Shown one piece after another: positions 43,616 to 52,200 of a stretch of 64,000 nt of DNA; within the stretch, counting starts at the first letter, position 1, and the number at the start of each line of letters is the position of its first letter. The translations under genes and the position numbers were made by a program. A model generated the notes under the pieces. That model was given only the letters and a program-made list of their open reading frames with translations. It made no database searches and was not told the origin of the DNA. This DNA is from Bacteroidota bacterium. GTDB lineage: Bacteria; Bacteroidota; Bacteroidia; Bacteroidales; SZUA-534. The DNA is taken from positions 124,001 to 188,000 of the forward strand of contig QKGS01000067.1 in the NCBI GenBank assembly GCA_003250355.1, given 5' to 3'.

Positions 43616-44311
43616 ATGTTTCGATTTAAACAATTTACAATAAAACAAGAGCGTGCAGCTATGAAAGTAGGAACCGATGGTGTTCTGCTTGGAGCATGGG
43701 CTAATGTAAATAATGCACATAGAATACTCGATATTGGTACTGGAACAGGGTTAATTGCACTTATGATGGCTCAGCGCACTTTGGCTAACATTACTGCATT
43801 AGAGATAGATGAAAAAGGATATCTCGATGCCTGCGAAAATGTAAATAATAGCCGATGGGCCGACAGAATAAATGTTATAAATACTGCATTGCAAGAATAT
43901 AATTGCAGCTTTAAGTTCGATGTTATAGTTTCAAATCCCCCTTTTTTTATTGATTCAATGAAAGCTTCATGTAATTCACGAACAAAAGCTCGCCATACCG
44001 ATACTTTATCAATAAATGACCTATTTAAGTATTCTGCTCAATTGTTGGACGAAGATGGGGAATTTCATCTGATTTTACCGGTCGATAATTTGGAAGTAGC
44101 AAATAAGGCTGCAAGAAGCAATAATTTTTATATACATAGGATATGTTATGTAAAACCTACTCCACAAATTAATGCCAAAAGAGTGTTGCTTACATACTCA
44201 TTTAAGAATACTTCTTTATTACACGATGAGTTAATTATTGAAGAGTTTGGCAGACATAATTATTCTCAAAAATATATTGACCTTACAAAAGATTTTTACA
44301 TGAAAATGTAA
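43616..44311 (+). CDS. tRNA1(Val) (adenine-N6)-methyltransferase-like protein
   Basis: 231 residues from the ATG at 43616 (MFRFKQFTIKQERAAMKVGT); an in-frame TTG at 43589 is a less likely start. The Rossmann methyltransferase core shows ILDIGTGTGLIALMMAQ and the adenine-N6 methylation motif NPPF in VSNPPFF. A family arginine-rich loop SRTKARHTD follows. By these features it is TrmN6/YfiC, which methylates A37 of tRNA-Val in Escherichia coli. Its stop codon abuts the stop of the convergent OmpA-type gene in the palindrome TAATTA. Confidence 0.88.
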   Translation: MFRFKQFTIKQERAAMKVGTDGVLLGAWANVNNAHRILDIGTGTGLIALMMAQRTLANITALEIDEKGYLDACENVNNSRWADRINVINTALQEYNCSFKFDVIVSNPPFFIDSMKASCNSRTKARHTDTLSINDLFKYSAQLLDEDGEFHLILPVDNLEVANKAARSNNFYIHRICYVKPTPQINAKRVLLTYSFKNTSLLHDELIIEEFGRHNYSQKYIDLTKDFYMKM

Positions 44312-45436
44312 TTAGTTTAAAACCTTAATTTCTACCCTACGGTTTAGTTTTCGCCCCTCTTCTGTTAAGTTATCGGCAATAGGTCTTGTATCGCCATACC
44401 CATTGGTTTCAATTAAAAACCTCGATACTCCTTTGGCAAGCAAATAATTTCTTACGGCAACAGCACGTGCGGTTGAAAGCTCAGTATTATGTTCGCTTGA
44501 ACCTGTATTATCGGTGTGTCCGTTTATAGCTATACGAACATTGCGGTAATGTTTCATTGCCCTTACTAATTTATCGAGCTCATCGTAACTTTGTGGTAAT
44601 ATTATTGATTTATCAATATCAAAATGGAGATTTTCAAGTACAAGTGTACTGTTAGGTGGTAAGTTTCCTTTAAATGCAACTATTTCGCTCTCCTTACAAT
44701 TACTACAACTGCCTATTAATGAATCTGTTGCTTCATAAAGCTCCACATAGTCAATATAGTAGTATGCCAGATTCGATATTTTTGGTGTTTGTATCAGGTT
44801 TTCATCAAGCAAAACATAATCCATTTGTTGATTCGACCAAAAATTACCAATTATTATATATTCTTCATTTCCCGAAGCTTTATAAGTTCCGCATATTTTC
44901 ATCCAGTTTTTTTTATCGTTCAGTATAGGATCGCCCGATAATATTATCTCAGGTTCAATAGGAATATTGTGGTTTTGAGGCATTTGAAATTTATTTTTCG
45001 AGAAAAATGCTCCTATTCCATTGCAGGCAGTATTGCAGCTTAAACCAAGCATAATGTTAAAGCTTAAATAGTATATTTTACCACTATCGAGTGGTTGTTT
45101 AAGTTTAGTGCTTACGTATTCGCGATATGCTATTTGGTTTTTATCTATTTGCTGCATACAGGCTATTATTCCCATATATGCCTGCCCGTGAAATGGTTCG
45201 GCATAACCTGCCCAGTTAAGTGGAGTTCCGCTTTTGTCGGAGCAACTATGAAAATAATCGGGAGTACCTATTGTTGGAGTTGACCAACCATAAACAAATT
45301 GGTCGCGGGCATTGATACCAAAATTATCGGGGCATTTGCTGTAAAGCTCAAAACTACCGTTGTATATATAGTTTTCCGGTTGACCATTGACAATCAGAGA
45401 AGTTAGTAAAAGGAAGTATGTAAATATCTTTTTCAT
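44312..45436 (-). CDS. OmpA family outer-membrane protein
   Basis: 374 residues from the ATG at 45436 (signal peptide MKKIFTYFLLLTSLIVNG). Residues about 20-245 form a beta-rich, carbohydrate-binding-like or jelly-roll domain (YNGSFELYSKCP, then a C-x-x-C pair at SCSNC). The C-terminal OmpA domain follows, with LHFDIDKSIILPQSYDELDK, INGHTDNTGS, and the peptidoglycan-binding TARAVAVRNYL and NRRVEIKV. It should link the outer membrane or its surface to peptidoglycan. This is a soluble-domain type without the eight-stranded OmpA barrel. The closing NGHTDNTG motif is complete. Confidence 0.88.
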   Translation of the reverse strand: MKKIFTYFLLLTSLIVNGQPENYIYNGSFELYSKCPDNFGINARDQFVYGWSTPTIGTPDYFHSCSDKSGTPLNWAGYAEPFHGQAYMGIIACMQQIDKNQIAYREYVSTKLKQPLDSGKIYYLSFNIMLGLSCNTACNGIGAFFSKNKFQMPQNHNIPIEPEIILSGDPILNDKKNWMKICGTYKASGNEEYIIIGNFWSNQQMDYVLLDENLIQTPKISNLAYYYIDYVELYEATDSLIGSCSNCKESEIVAFKGNLPPNSTLVLENLHFDIDKSIILPQSYDELDKLVRAMKHYRNVRIAINGHTDNTGSSEHNTELSTARAVAVRNYLLAKGVSRFLIETNGYGDTRPIADNLTEEGRKLNRRVEIKVLN

Positions 45437-45517
45437 TAAATGGATATGGTTCATTCTTCAAGTCTATATTTGAATATTTATCATACGATTAATTCATTTT
45501 ATACAAGTAAAAAAATA

Positions 45518-46741
45518 TTATTCTTCCGGATTTGTCCATGAATCATCATACAGGAATGTATTAAACGGATATCTCTTGGCATGAAGTTCTTTTACATTGT
45601 CGTAAAGCATTTTTCGAAATTCATCAATATTTTGCTTTTCTTTTGCAGAAATAAAAATACATGGGGTATTTTCCTTAGCCATCCATGATTTTTTCAAGTC
45701 GTCAAGCGATATGTTATCTTTAGTTAATGGCGAAAGGTCATCATCATCTTTTGGAGTATAGTTGTAAGCATCAATTTTATTGAAAATAATGTATTGTTGC
45801 TTGTCGGCTGCTCCTATTTCGTGAAGTGTTTCGGTTACTACACGTAATTGGTCTTCAAAAGCTTTATGCGAAATATCGACCACATGGAGCAGAATATCGG
45901 CTTCGCGGGTTTCGTCGAGTGTCGATTTAAATGACTCAACCAAATTGTGAGGTAACTTACGAATAAAACCTACGGTATCGGATAGTAAAAATGGTAAATT
46001 ATCAACAACAACCTTACGCACTGTAGTATCGAGAGTAGCAAACAGTTTATTTTCGGCAAAAACTTCACTTTTGCTAAGCATATTCATAATAGTTGACTTT
46101 CCAACATTGGTATATCCAACAAGTGCAACTCTAATGAGTTGTCCTCGGTTTTTACGTTGGGTAATCATTTGTTGGTCAATGGTTCTGAGTTGTTCTTTAA
46201 GTCGCGAAATTTTATCTAAAATTATACGTCGGTCAGTTTCTATTTGCGTTTCACCCGGCCCGCGCATACCTATACCTCCTCGCTGACGTTCCAAGTGTGT
46301 CCACATTCGAGTAAGACGGGGTAGTAAGTACTGATACTGAGCCAATTCAACCTGAACCTTTGCGTGTGCTGTTCTTGCTCGCTGGGCAAATATGTCGAGT
46401 ATCAGGTTTGTTCTGTCTAGTACTCTTGCATTGAACATTTTTTCAAGGTTGCGTAGCTGCGACGGCGATAATTCATCGTCGAATACAACTAACTCTATCT
46501 CATTCTCTTCAACATATTGAGCTATTTCATTTATTTTACCTGTTCCTACAAATGTTTTAGAATTTGGTCTGTCAAGCTTTTGTAGAAACTGTTTTACAGG
46601 TTTTGCCCCCGCTGTTTCTATCAAAAAAGCGAGTTCATCGAGATACTCAATTGCCATTTCCTCGGTTTGATGTTGTGTAATAACACCAACCATAACCGCA
46701 CTTTCTATCTCCTGTATCGATTTATATTCTTTTTGTTCCAT
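45518..46741 (-). CDS. hflX: GTPase HflX
   Basis: 407 residues from the ATG at 46741 (MEQKEYKSIQEIESAVMVGV). The HflX N-terminal domain ends with the RGGIGMRGPGETQIETDRR signature. The GTPase domain has G1 GYTNVGKST, G3 DTVGF, G4 NKID and G5 SAK. HflX rescues or splits stalled ribosomes in the cytoplasm under stress. An in-frame extension to 46801 would start inside the promoter box and is rejected. The upstream tonB transcript is closed by a terminator, so hflX is transcribed from its own promoter. Confidence 0.95.
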   Translation of the reverse strand: MEQKEYKSIQEIESAVMVGVITQHQTEEMAIEYLDELAFLIETAGAKPVKQFLQKLDRPNSKTFVGTGKINEIAQYVEENEIELVVFDDELSPSQLRNLEKMFNARVLDRTNLILDIFAQRARTAHAKVQVELAQYQYLLPRLTRMWTHLERQRGGIGMRGPGETQIETDRRIILDKISRLKEQLRTIDQQMITQRKNRGQLIRVALVGYTNVGKSTIMNMLSKSEVFAENKLFATLDTTVRKVVVDNLPFLLSDTVGFIRKLPHNLVESFKSTLDETREADILLHVVDISHKAFEDQLRVVTETLHEIGAADKQQYIIFNKIDAYNYTPKDDDDLSPLTKDNISLDDLKKSWMAKENTPCIFISAKEKQNIDEFRKMLYDNVKELHAKRYPFNTFLYDDSWTNPEE

Positions 46742-46798
46742 TTGATACTTATATAATAGGCCAAAATAATTAATATGTAAATGCTCACTTATTAACAG

Positions 46799-46806
46799 CA
46801 AAAGTA
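46799..46806 (-). promoter_or_regulatory. Promoter -7 box of hflX
   Basis: TACTTTTG on the minus strand matches TAnnTTTG, 57 bases before the ATG at 46741. Confidence 0.6.
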
Positions 46807-46821
46807 ATTAATAAATACAAC

Positions 46822-46855
46822 AAAAAACCGTTCCGGAAATCCGAAACGGCTTTTT
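46822..46855 (-). terminator. Rho-independent terminator of tonB
   Basis: CCGTTCCGG (46828-46836) pairs with CCGAAACGG (46841-46849) with one mismatch. On the minus strand it is followed by TTTTTT, and on the plus strand by TTTTT. It lies 86 bases after the tonB stop. Confidence 0.8.
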
Positions 46856-46941
46856 ATAATTTTATTGCGGTGATTAAATAAGAAAATAAATTTCTTCATT
46901 CAAAACGCCAAAAATCGTATATCTGACTTTTTACTTCAAAC

Positions 46942-47622
46942 CTAGTTCAACTGGAAGTTGATAGGTACTGTAAACGATACCTTTACAGGCTTACCCCTTT
47001 GAGAACCAGGCTTCCATTTAGGAAGACTATTAATAACTCTAATAGCTTCTGCATCAAGCGATGGATCAACACCGCGAACTACTTTAGCATTGGTAATTAC
47101 ACCCTGCTCATTTACAACAAACTGAACGTATACTTTTCCCTGAATACCGTTCTCTTTTGCTACTTCAGGATATTTGGTTCTTTTAGCTATCTGCTTTCTA
47201 AGTTCCATTTGACCTCCGGGAAATTCAGGCATATTTTCTACAATTACGAAAACCTGCTCTTCTTCCACTTCTTCTTCCTCTGCTATTTCAACTATCTCTA
47301 CAGCTGTTTCCTGATCAGCCTCAGTATCTTCAATCTCAAGCTCATCTTCAATCTCAACATCATCTTCTACAATGTTAAGTACTTCGGTAACTTTTGGAGG
47401 CTCCGGTGGTGGTGGAGGTTGAATTTCCTGTTGACGCGTAATAGGAATAATTTCCTCTTCAGCTACTACATCTTTAAGTTCTCCAAGGTCACTAGCAATT
47501 TTATCCCTTTTAGTAATATTAAAAGCTAGAAGCATTAAACCCAATGAACACACAAATCCAATCTGCAGAAACAATCCGCTGTATTTGCGCATATCAACTT
47601 TAGGATTCTTTTTTAGTTCCAT
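46942..47622 (-). CDS. tonB: Energy transducer TonB
   Basis: 226 residues. One transmembrane helix lies at residues 14-34. A proline-rich stretch (PPPPPEPP near residue 70) and a strongly acidic linker (about 80-125, mostly E, D, V, I) precede the TonB C-terminal domain, which shows PEVAKENGIQGKVYVQFVV and KVVRGVDPSLDAEA. It transmits energy from the inner membrane to TonB-dependent outer-membrane receptors. No ExbB/ExbD genes are adjacent, so it works with motor proteins encoded elsewhere. A near-consensus -7 box TACTTTTA (47682-47689 minus) may drive it. Confidence 0.93.
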   Translation of the reverse strand: MELKKNPKVDMRKYSGLFLQIGFVCSLGLMLLAFNITKRDKIASDLGELKDVVAEEEIIPITRQQEIQPPPPPEPPKVTEVLNIVEDDVEIEDELEIEDTEADQETAVEIVEIAEEEEVEEEQVFVIVENMPEFPGGQMELRKQIAKRTKYPEVAKENGIQGKVYVQFVVNEQGVITNAKVVRGVDPSLDAEAIRVINSLPKWKPGSQRGKPVKVSFTVPINFQLN

Positions 47623-47768
47623 AATGTTTATTGTTATCGTTATGTTGTTTCAAAAATGTGTCCCGAAATTTAAACAGGTGCTAAAAGTACAGTTTAAAAA
47701 TTAATTTTTCAAACAAATAAAATGAACTTACTCAGGTTTTTTAAACCTTTTGCACTTATTTTTTGTTA

Positions 47769-49127
47769 TTAATTGTTTAGTAACTCTTCAGCAAAACTTT
47801 TTAGTTCAACTCCTGAAAAATTACCCGAACTCAATAACAAGAGTATCGAATTATAATAATCCATAAGTTTTAATTCATCTTTTAACTCATTTTGTTCTGT
47901 TATCACCTTTAAGCCCTCTTTATCAAATGATTCGTATACAAACTTTTTTTCAATTTTTTCTAACCGCTTTAGTTCAATAGCGTGGTCAGAATAGTATACT
48001 ATTGCCTTATCGGCTTTATCCATACAACCTTTATATTGTATCAGAAAATCTTTGTTTAAGCTACTGTAAGTATGTAATTCCATACAAGCAATAATTTTTT
48101 TCTCAGGGAATTGGGTTTTTACAGCATCGACAGTGGCTTTAAGTTTTGATGGGGAATGGGCAAAGTCAAGAAAAACCGTTGTTGTATTATTTTGTGCCAG
48201 CACTTGCAAGCGCTTACTAGCACCGCTAAAGCTTTGTATACTTTCGTAAAATGCTTTTTTACTTACGCCAAGCTTTTCGCAAACAATTTTTGCGCCATTA
48301 AGGTTTTCCAAATTATGTTTCCCAAATATTTCTAAAGGGTATTCTTTACCCAATTCTGTTGTAAGATAAGTTATGCCATTCTTAACTATATTGCTATGTT
48401 CGGTATATGGAGTTTTGTTGTATGCAAATTTGTTTGCAATAGTTGCAAGATTCTTATCGCCCGAATAATATACCAAGTCGCCATTGGGTTCTATTAATTT
48501 GGTAAATTCCTCAAACTGCCATACGTAGTTTTCAAAAGTAGGGAATACATTAATATGATCCCATGCTATACCGGTAACAAGGGCAATATGAGGTTTGTAT
48601 AAGTGAAATTTTGGGCGAGGGTCAATTGGCGATGTCAAATATTCGTCGCCTTCAAATATTGCAATATCCGATTCGTTTGAAAAGCCTACCATGGTGTCGA
48701 AACCGTCAAGTTGAGCCCCTACCATATAATCGAACTTAATATTGCAGTGTTGCAACACATGAAGAATCATTGCCGTAGTCGATGTTTTACCATGACTGCC
48801 ACCAATAACAACTCGTTTCTTATTTTTTGTTTGTTCGTATAAAAATTCCGGATATGAAAATATTTTCAACCCTAATTCCTGAGCTTTTAGTAATTCAGGG
48901 TTATCCTTTTTGGCATGCATACCTAGAACTATTGCGTCAATATCTGTGGTTATTTTTTCAAAATGCCAACCTTCCTTTTCAGGGAGTAGTCCAAGCTTAC
49001 TGAGCCTCGATTTTGAAGGTTCAAATATTTCATCGTCCGAACCGGTTACTTTCTCTCCTTTTTTGTGTAATGCAATTGCAAGGTTATGCATTGCGCTACC
49101 ACCTATTGCTATAAAATGATAATGCAT
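47769..49127 (-). CDS. mpl: Muropeptide ligase Mpl
   Basis: 452 residues. The start MHYHFIAIGGSAMHNLAIAL followed by the conserved GSDDEIFEPS is typical of the Mpl branch of Mur ligases in Bacteroidota. The ATP loop is GGSHGKTSTT near residue 107, followed by FEGDEYLTSPIDPRPKF and the ligase motif DFAHSPSKL. Mpl attaches recycled L-Ala-gamma-D-Glu-meso-diaminopimelate to UDP-MurNAc in peptidoglycan recycling. The other reading would be MurC, but the IGGSAMHNLA start and EYLTSP region favour Mpl. It has its own promoter box. Confidence 0.9.
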   Translation of the reverse strand: MHYHFIAIGGSAMHNLAIALHKKGEKVTGSDDEIFEPSKSRLSKLGLLPEKEGWHFEKITTDIDAIVLGMHAKKDNPELLKAQELGLKIFSYPEFLYEQTKNKKRVVIGGSHGKTSTTAMILHVLQHCNIKFDYMVGAQLDGFDTMVGFSNESDIAIFEGDEYLTSPIDPRPKFHLYKPHIALVTGIAWDHINVFPTFENYVWQFEEFTKLIEPNGDLVYYSGDKNLATIANKFAYNKTPYTEHSNIVKNGITYLTTELGKEYPLEIFGKHNLENLNGAKIVCEKLGVSKKAFYESIQSFSGASKRLQVLAQNNTTTVFLDFAHSPSKLKATVDAVKTQFPEKKIIACMELHTYSSLNKDFLIQYKGCMDKADKAIVYYSDHAIELKRLEKIEKKFVYESFDKEGLKVITEQNELKDELKLMDYYNSILLLLSSGNFSGVELKSFAEELLNN

Positions 49128-49143
49128 TTGTAAATAGTTTTGC

Positions 49144-49151
49144 CAAATGTA
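49144..49151 (-). promoter_or_regulatory. Promoter -7 box of mpl
   Basis: TACATTTG on the minus strand matches TAnnTTTG, 16 bases before the ATG at 49127. Confidence 0.6.
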
Positions 49152-49251
49152 ATAAAAGATAGTAGAAATAATAGTGATACAACTTTGAACCCACTATTAT
49201 ATGTACCTATAAATACTGCATACTACCGATAATATAATAAATAACGGCTGA

Positions 49252-52200
49252 TTAGATTATAATAGGATAAGTAACAATATTTCCATCATATTCTATCATA
49301 TATTGATATAATCCGGGTTTTACTGTTTGTATATCAAAAGTATGCCTATTATATCCTGCTTCGGATACGTTTTCATACAATACCTTGGTATTCTTCCCAA
49401 TAGCATCAATCAGCCATATTTTTACATTTCCTTTAAATGGAATTATATATTCCGAAGTAATAAAGCCATTGGCCGGATTAGGATATGGCTGTGCCGGTTT
49501 AAAGCTTTTGGTAAATACCACACATTTCTCATTGTCTGTTGGTACATTGTCGGCTGTTGATGGTAACAATATCTGTACACATACATAATCTAATATGTCG
49601 TATTCGTTGAGTTCCAGTTTTGTTGCAAATTCATATATGTAGGTTTGTCCCGAATATATAGTGTCTTTAATTATTTCTTTAAACCTTCCGGTTAAATTAG
49701 TGTGATATTTTATATCAATATTATCCATATCGAGTGTGCCTCTATTCTGTAATATTGCTGAAATACTCAAATATCCGTTATTTATTTCGGCACTAACCGA
49801 TAGTATTGCAAGGTCAATAAAAGCATTTATTCCTCTAACTACTTTAATAGTAGAATCGGAACATCCATTTTCCGAAGTGGCTTTTAATAATACATTATAG
49901 CTTTTTTCATTGTTAAAAATATGAACCGGCTCATACTCTTGCGATTCTGTACTGTCGTTAAAATTCCAATAATACGTTTCTGCACCCGAAGTATAATTGG
50001 TGAATTTTACATTTAGCGGTATGGCTCCCTTTTTTGGTGTTGCTTCAAAATCAACGACAGGAACCGGGTGAACTATAATAATATTTAAGGAAGTGTCGTT
50101 GCAACCATTTTCGTCGGTTACAGTAAGTGTGGTGTTATAATTACCTTCATCGGAGAACGATATTTCCGGGTTTTTATTTGTTAAGTAACCTATGGAATCT
50201 ATTTTCCATAGCCACTGAGTTAAATCGCTATCGAGTGAGTAACTGTTTTCTGTTAAGGCTTTCTTCTGTTCTTTACAGTATTGTTGTACATCGAAAGCAG
50301 CTACCGGATTTCGGTATACTTTTATTGTTTTTTCGGTTTTACCGGAGCAAAGGTTCGACGTTTGTGTTGTTTTAAGTTTAATTGTATAAGTTCCGGTGTC
50401 GGGGAAGGTTATTGAAGGATTATTGACATAGCTAAAGAGCGAATCGTTAATATACCATTCGTAATAGAGGGGTAAATTCAGAAAGCTTTCGGTTTGGTCG
50501 GTAAAATATACCTGTTTCAGATAGCAAGCAGGCGAATGGTAAAAATTAGTATTAGGTCCGGTTTTAGTCAATACAGTCAGGTTGCCTGTACCTTTGCAAC
50601 CATATTGGGTAATTACATTAAGGGTTACATAGTTTTCTCCGTCTGATGTAAATGTATAAGCAGGGTTTTGCTCTGTGCTTATGCTGTCGTTGGGAAAAGT
50701 CCATAACCATTGGGTAATAGCACCATCGGTACTTATCGACAAGTCTGCCATTTGCGTAAGCGCATAAGAGCAGGTAGCAGGAGGGGCGGCATATACTTGT
50801 GGCAGGTTATATATTTGTATACTATTGATATATGAGTTTGAGCAATCGTTGTTGCTGGTTACTTTTAATTCTACATTATAGTTACCTGCTGAAATGTAGC
50901 TGTATTGGGGATTTTCTTGGTTGCTTATTTCAGAGTTGCCAAAATTCCATGTTTGCGATATAATGCTGTACCCTTCAGGTGCTAATGAAAGGTTTGTAAA
51001 TTGAACAGTGTCGTTAAAGCATAAATTAGCTGCGGCAAAGTCAACTTGAGGTGCAATACCGTTTATTGTTATGCTAATAGTGTCGTTTGCAATACAACCC
51101 AAGCTATTTGTTGCAGTAACTGAGTATTCACCAGTATTTTGTAATATTATATTGTTTTGTGTGGTGTTATCGCTCCACAGGAACGAAACAGCACTTTCGC
51201 GACCGTTTTGTAGGTATAGCCTGTTGCCTTGGCATAGTGTAGTATCGTTACCTAGTGATACTATGTTAGGAAAATTGTCGACAGTTATGGTTATGGTATC
51301 GGAATACCAGTTATTGCCAAGTGTATCGGTAATTTTTACCCGGTAGTTGCCCCCTTGTGATATTTTTATTGAAGGTGTGGTTTGGGTTGTACTCCATTGG
51401 TATAAGTAGTTGCCTGTGAGGTTTGTATTCCAAATAATTGTATCGCCCCAGCAGATAGTGGTATCGGATAGTTGTGTTGGTTCGGTTAATGTAACTTTTA
51501 TTGTGTCGGAGCTTTGGAAACCGAATATGTCGGTTACGGTTACGGAATAGGTGCCCGATTTATTAATATTTATTAAAGAGTCGGTAGATCCGGTGTTCCA
51601 AATATACGATTTAAACCATGGTTTATATGCAGAAATAGATGTATCGGAAAAACCGTATGCAATATTAATGTCGGCTCCTAAATTGAGTGCGGGGGCATAT
51701 TTTTGACGGAAGTATCCAAATAAATTATTCCTCACCTCTTCGGGTGGATTATCTTTGAATATTAGCATTTCAAATAGTTGTCCTTTAAAACCCTGAGTAC
51801 CGCTAGAATGGGCACCAATTGTATATTGTCCGGAATTAAATGTTCGGTTTATTCCTAATTCATATTCGGTATTGCCAATATAGGCTTTTGCACCTGTTGT
51901 TCCTTTCGATTTTTGAGCTAATATCATATAATATCCTGTTGTAGGGTCGCCAAAGAGTGTTCGGAGTGAACTATTGGAGTTAAAACGCATTTCAAAATCA
52001 TCAAGCTTTAAACTCAATCCATTTTCGCCGGAATAATCAAATATTCTTGAAAAAGCCGGTAATGAATCTATTTTTATGATAATTAAAAATGCAGAGGGAG
52101 AGTAAGCAGAGTCAATAGTCAAAAAATCATTTATCCCATCGAAGTTTATTGACGGGTAACCATTTAATGCATTTGTTTTTATAACAGGTCTATTTGTTGT

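Noticed and set aside
46999-47529. Plus-strand 176-codon frame antisense to tonB
   Set aside because: Low-complexity translation (F, L, Y, N runs) that mirrors the acidic and proline-rich tonB coding sequence; no promoter or family likeness.
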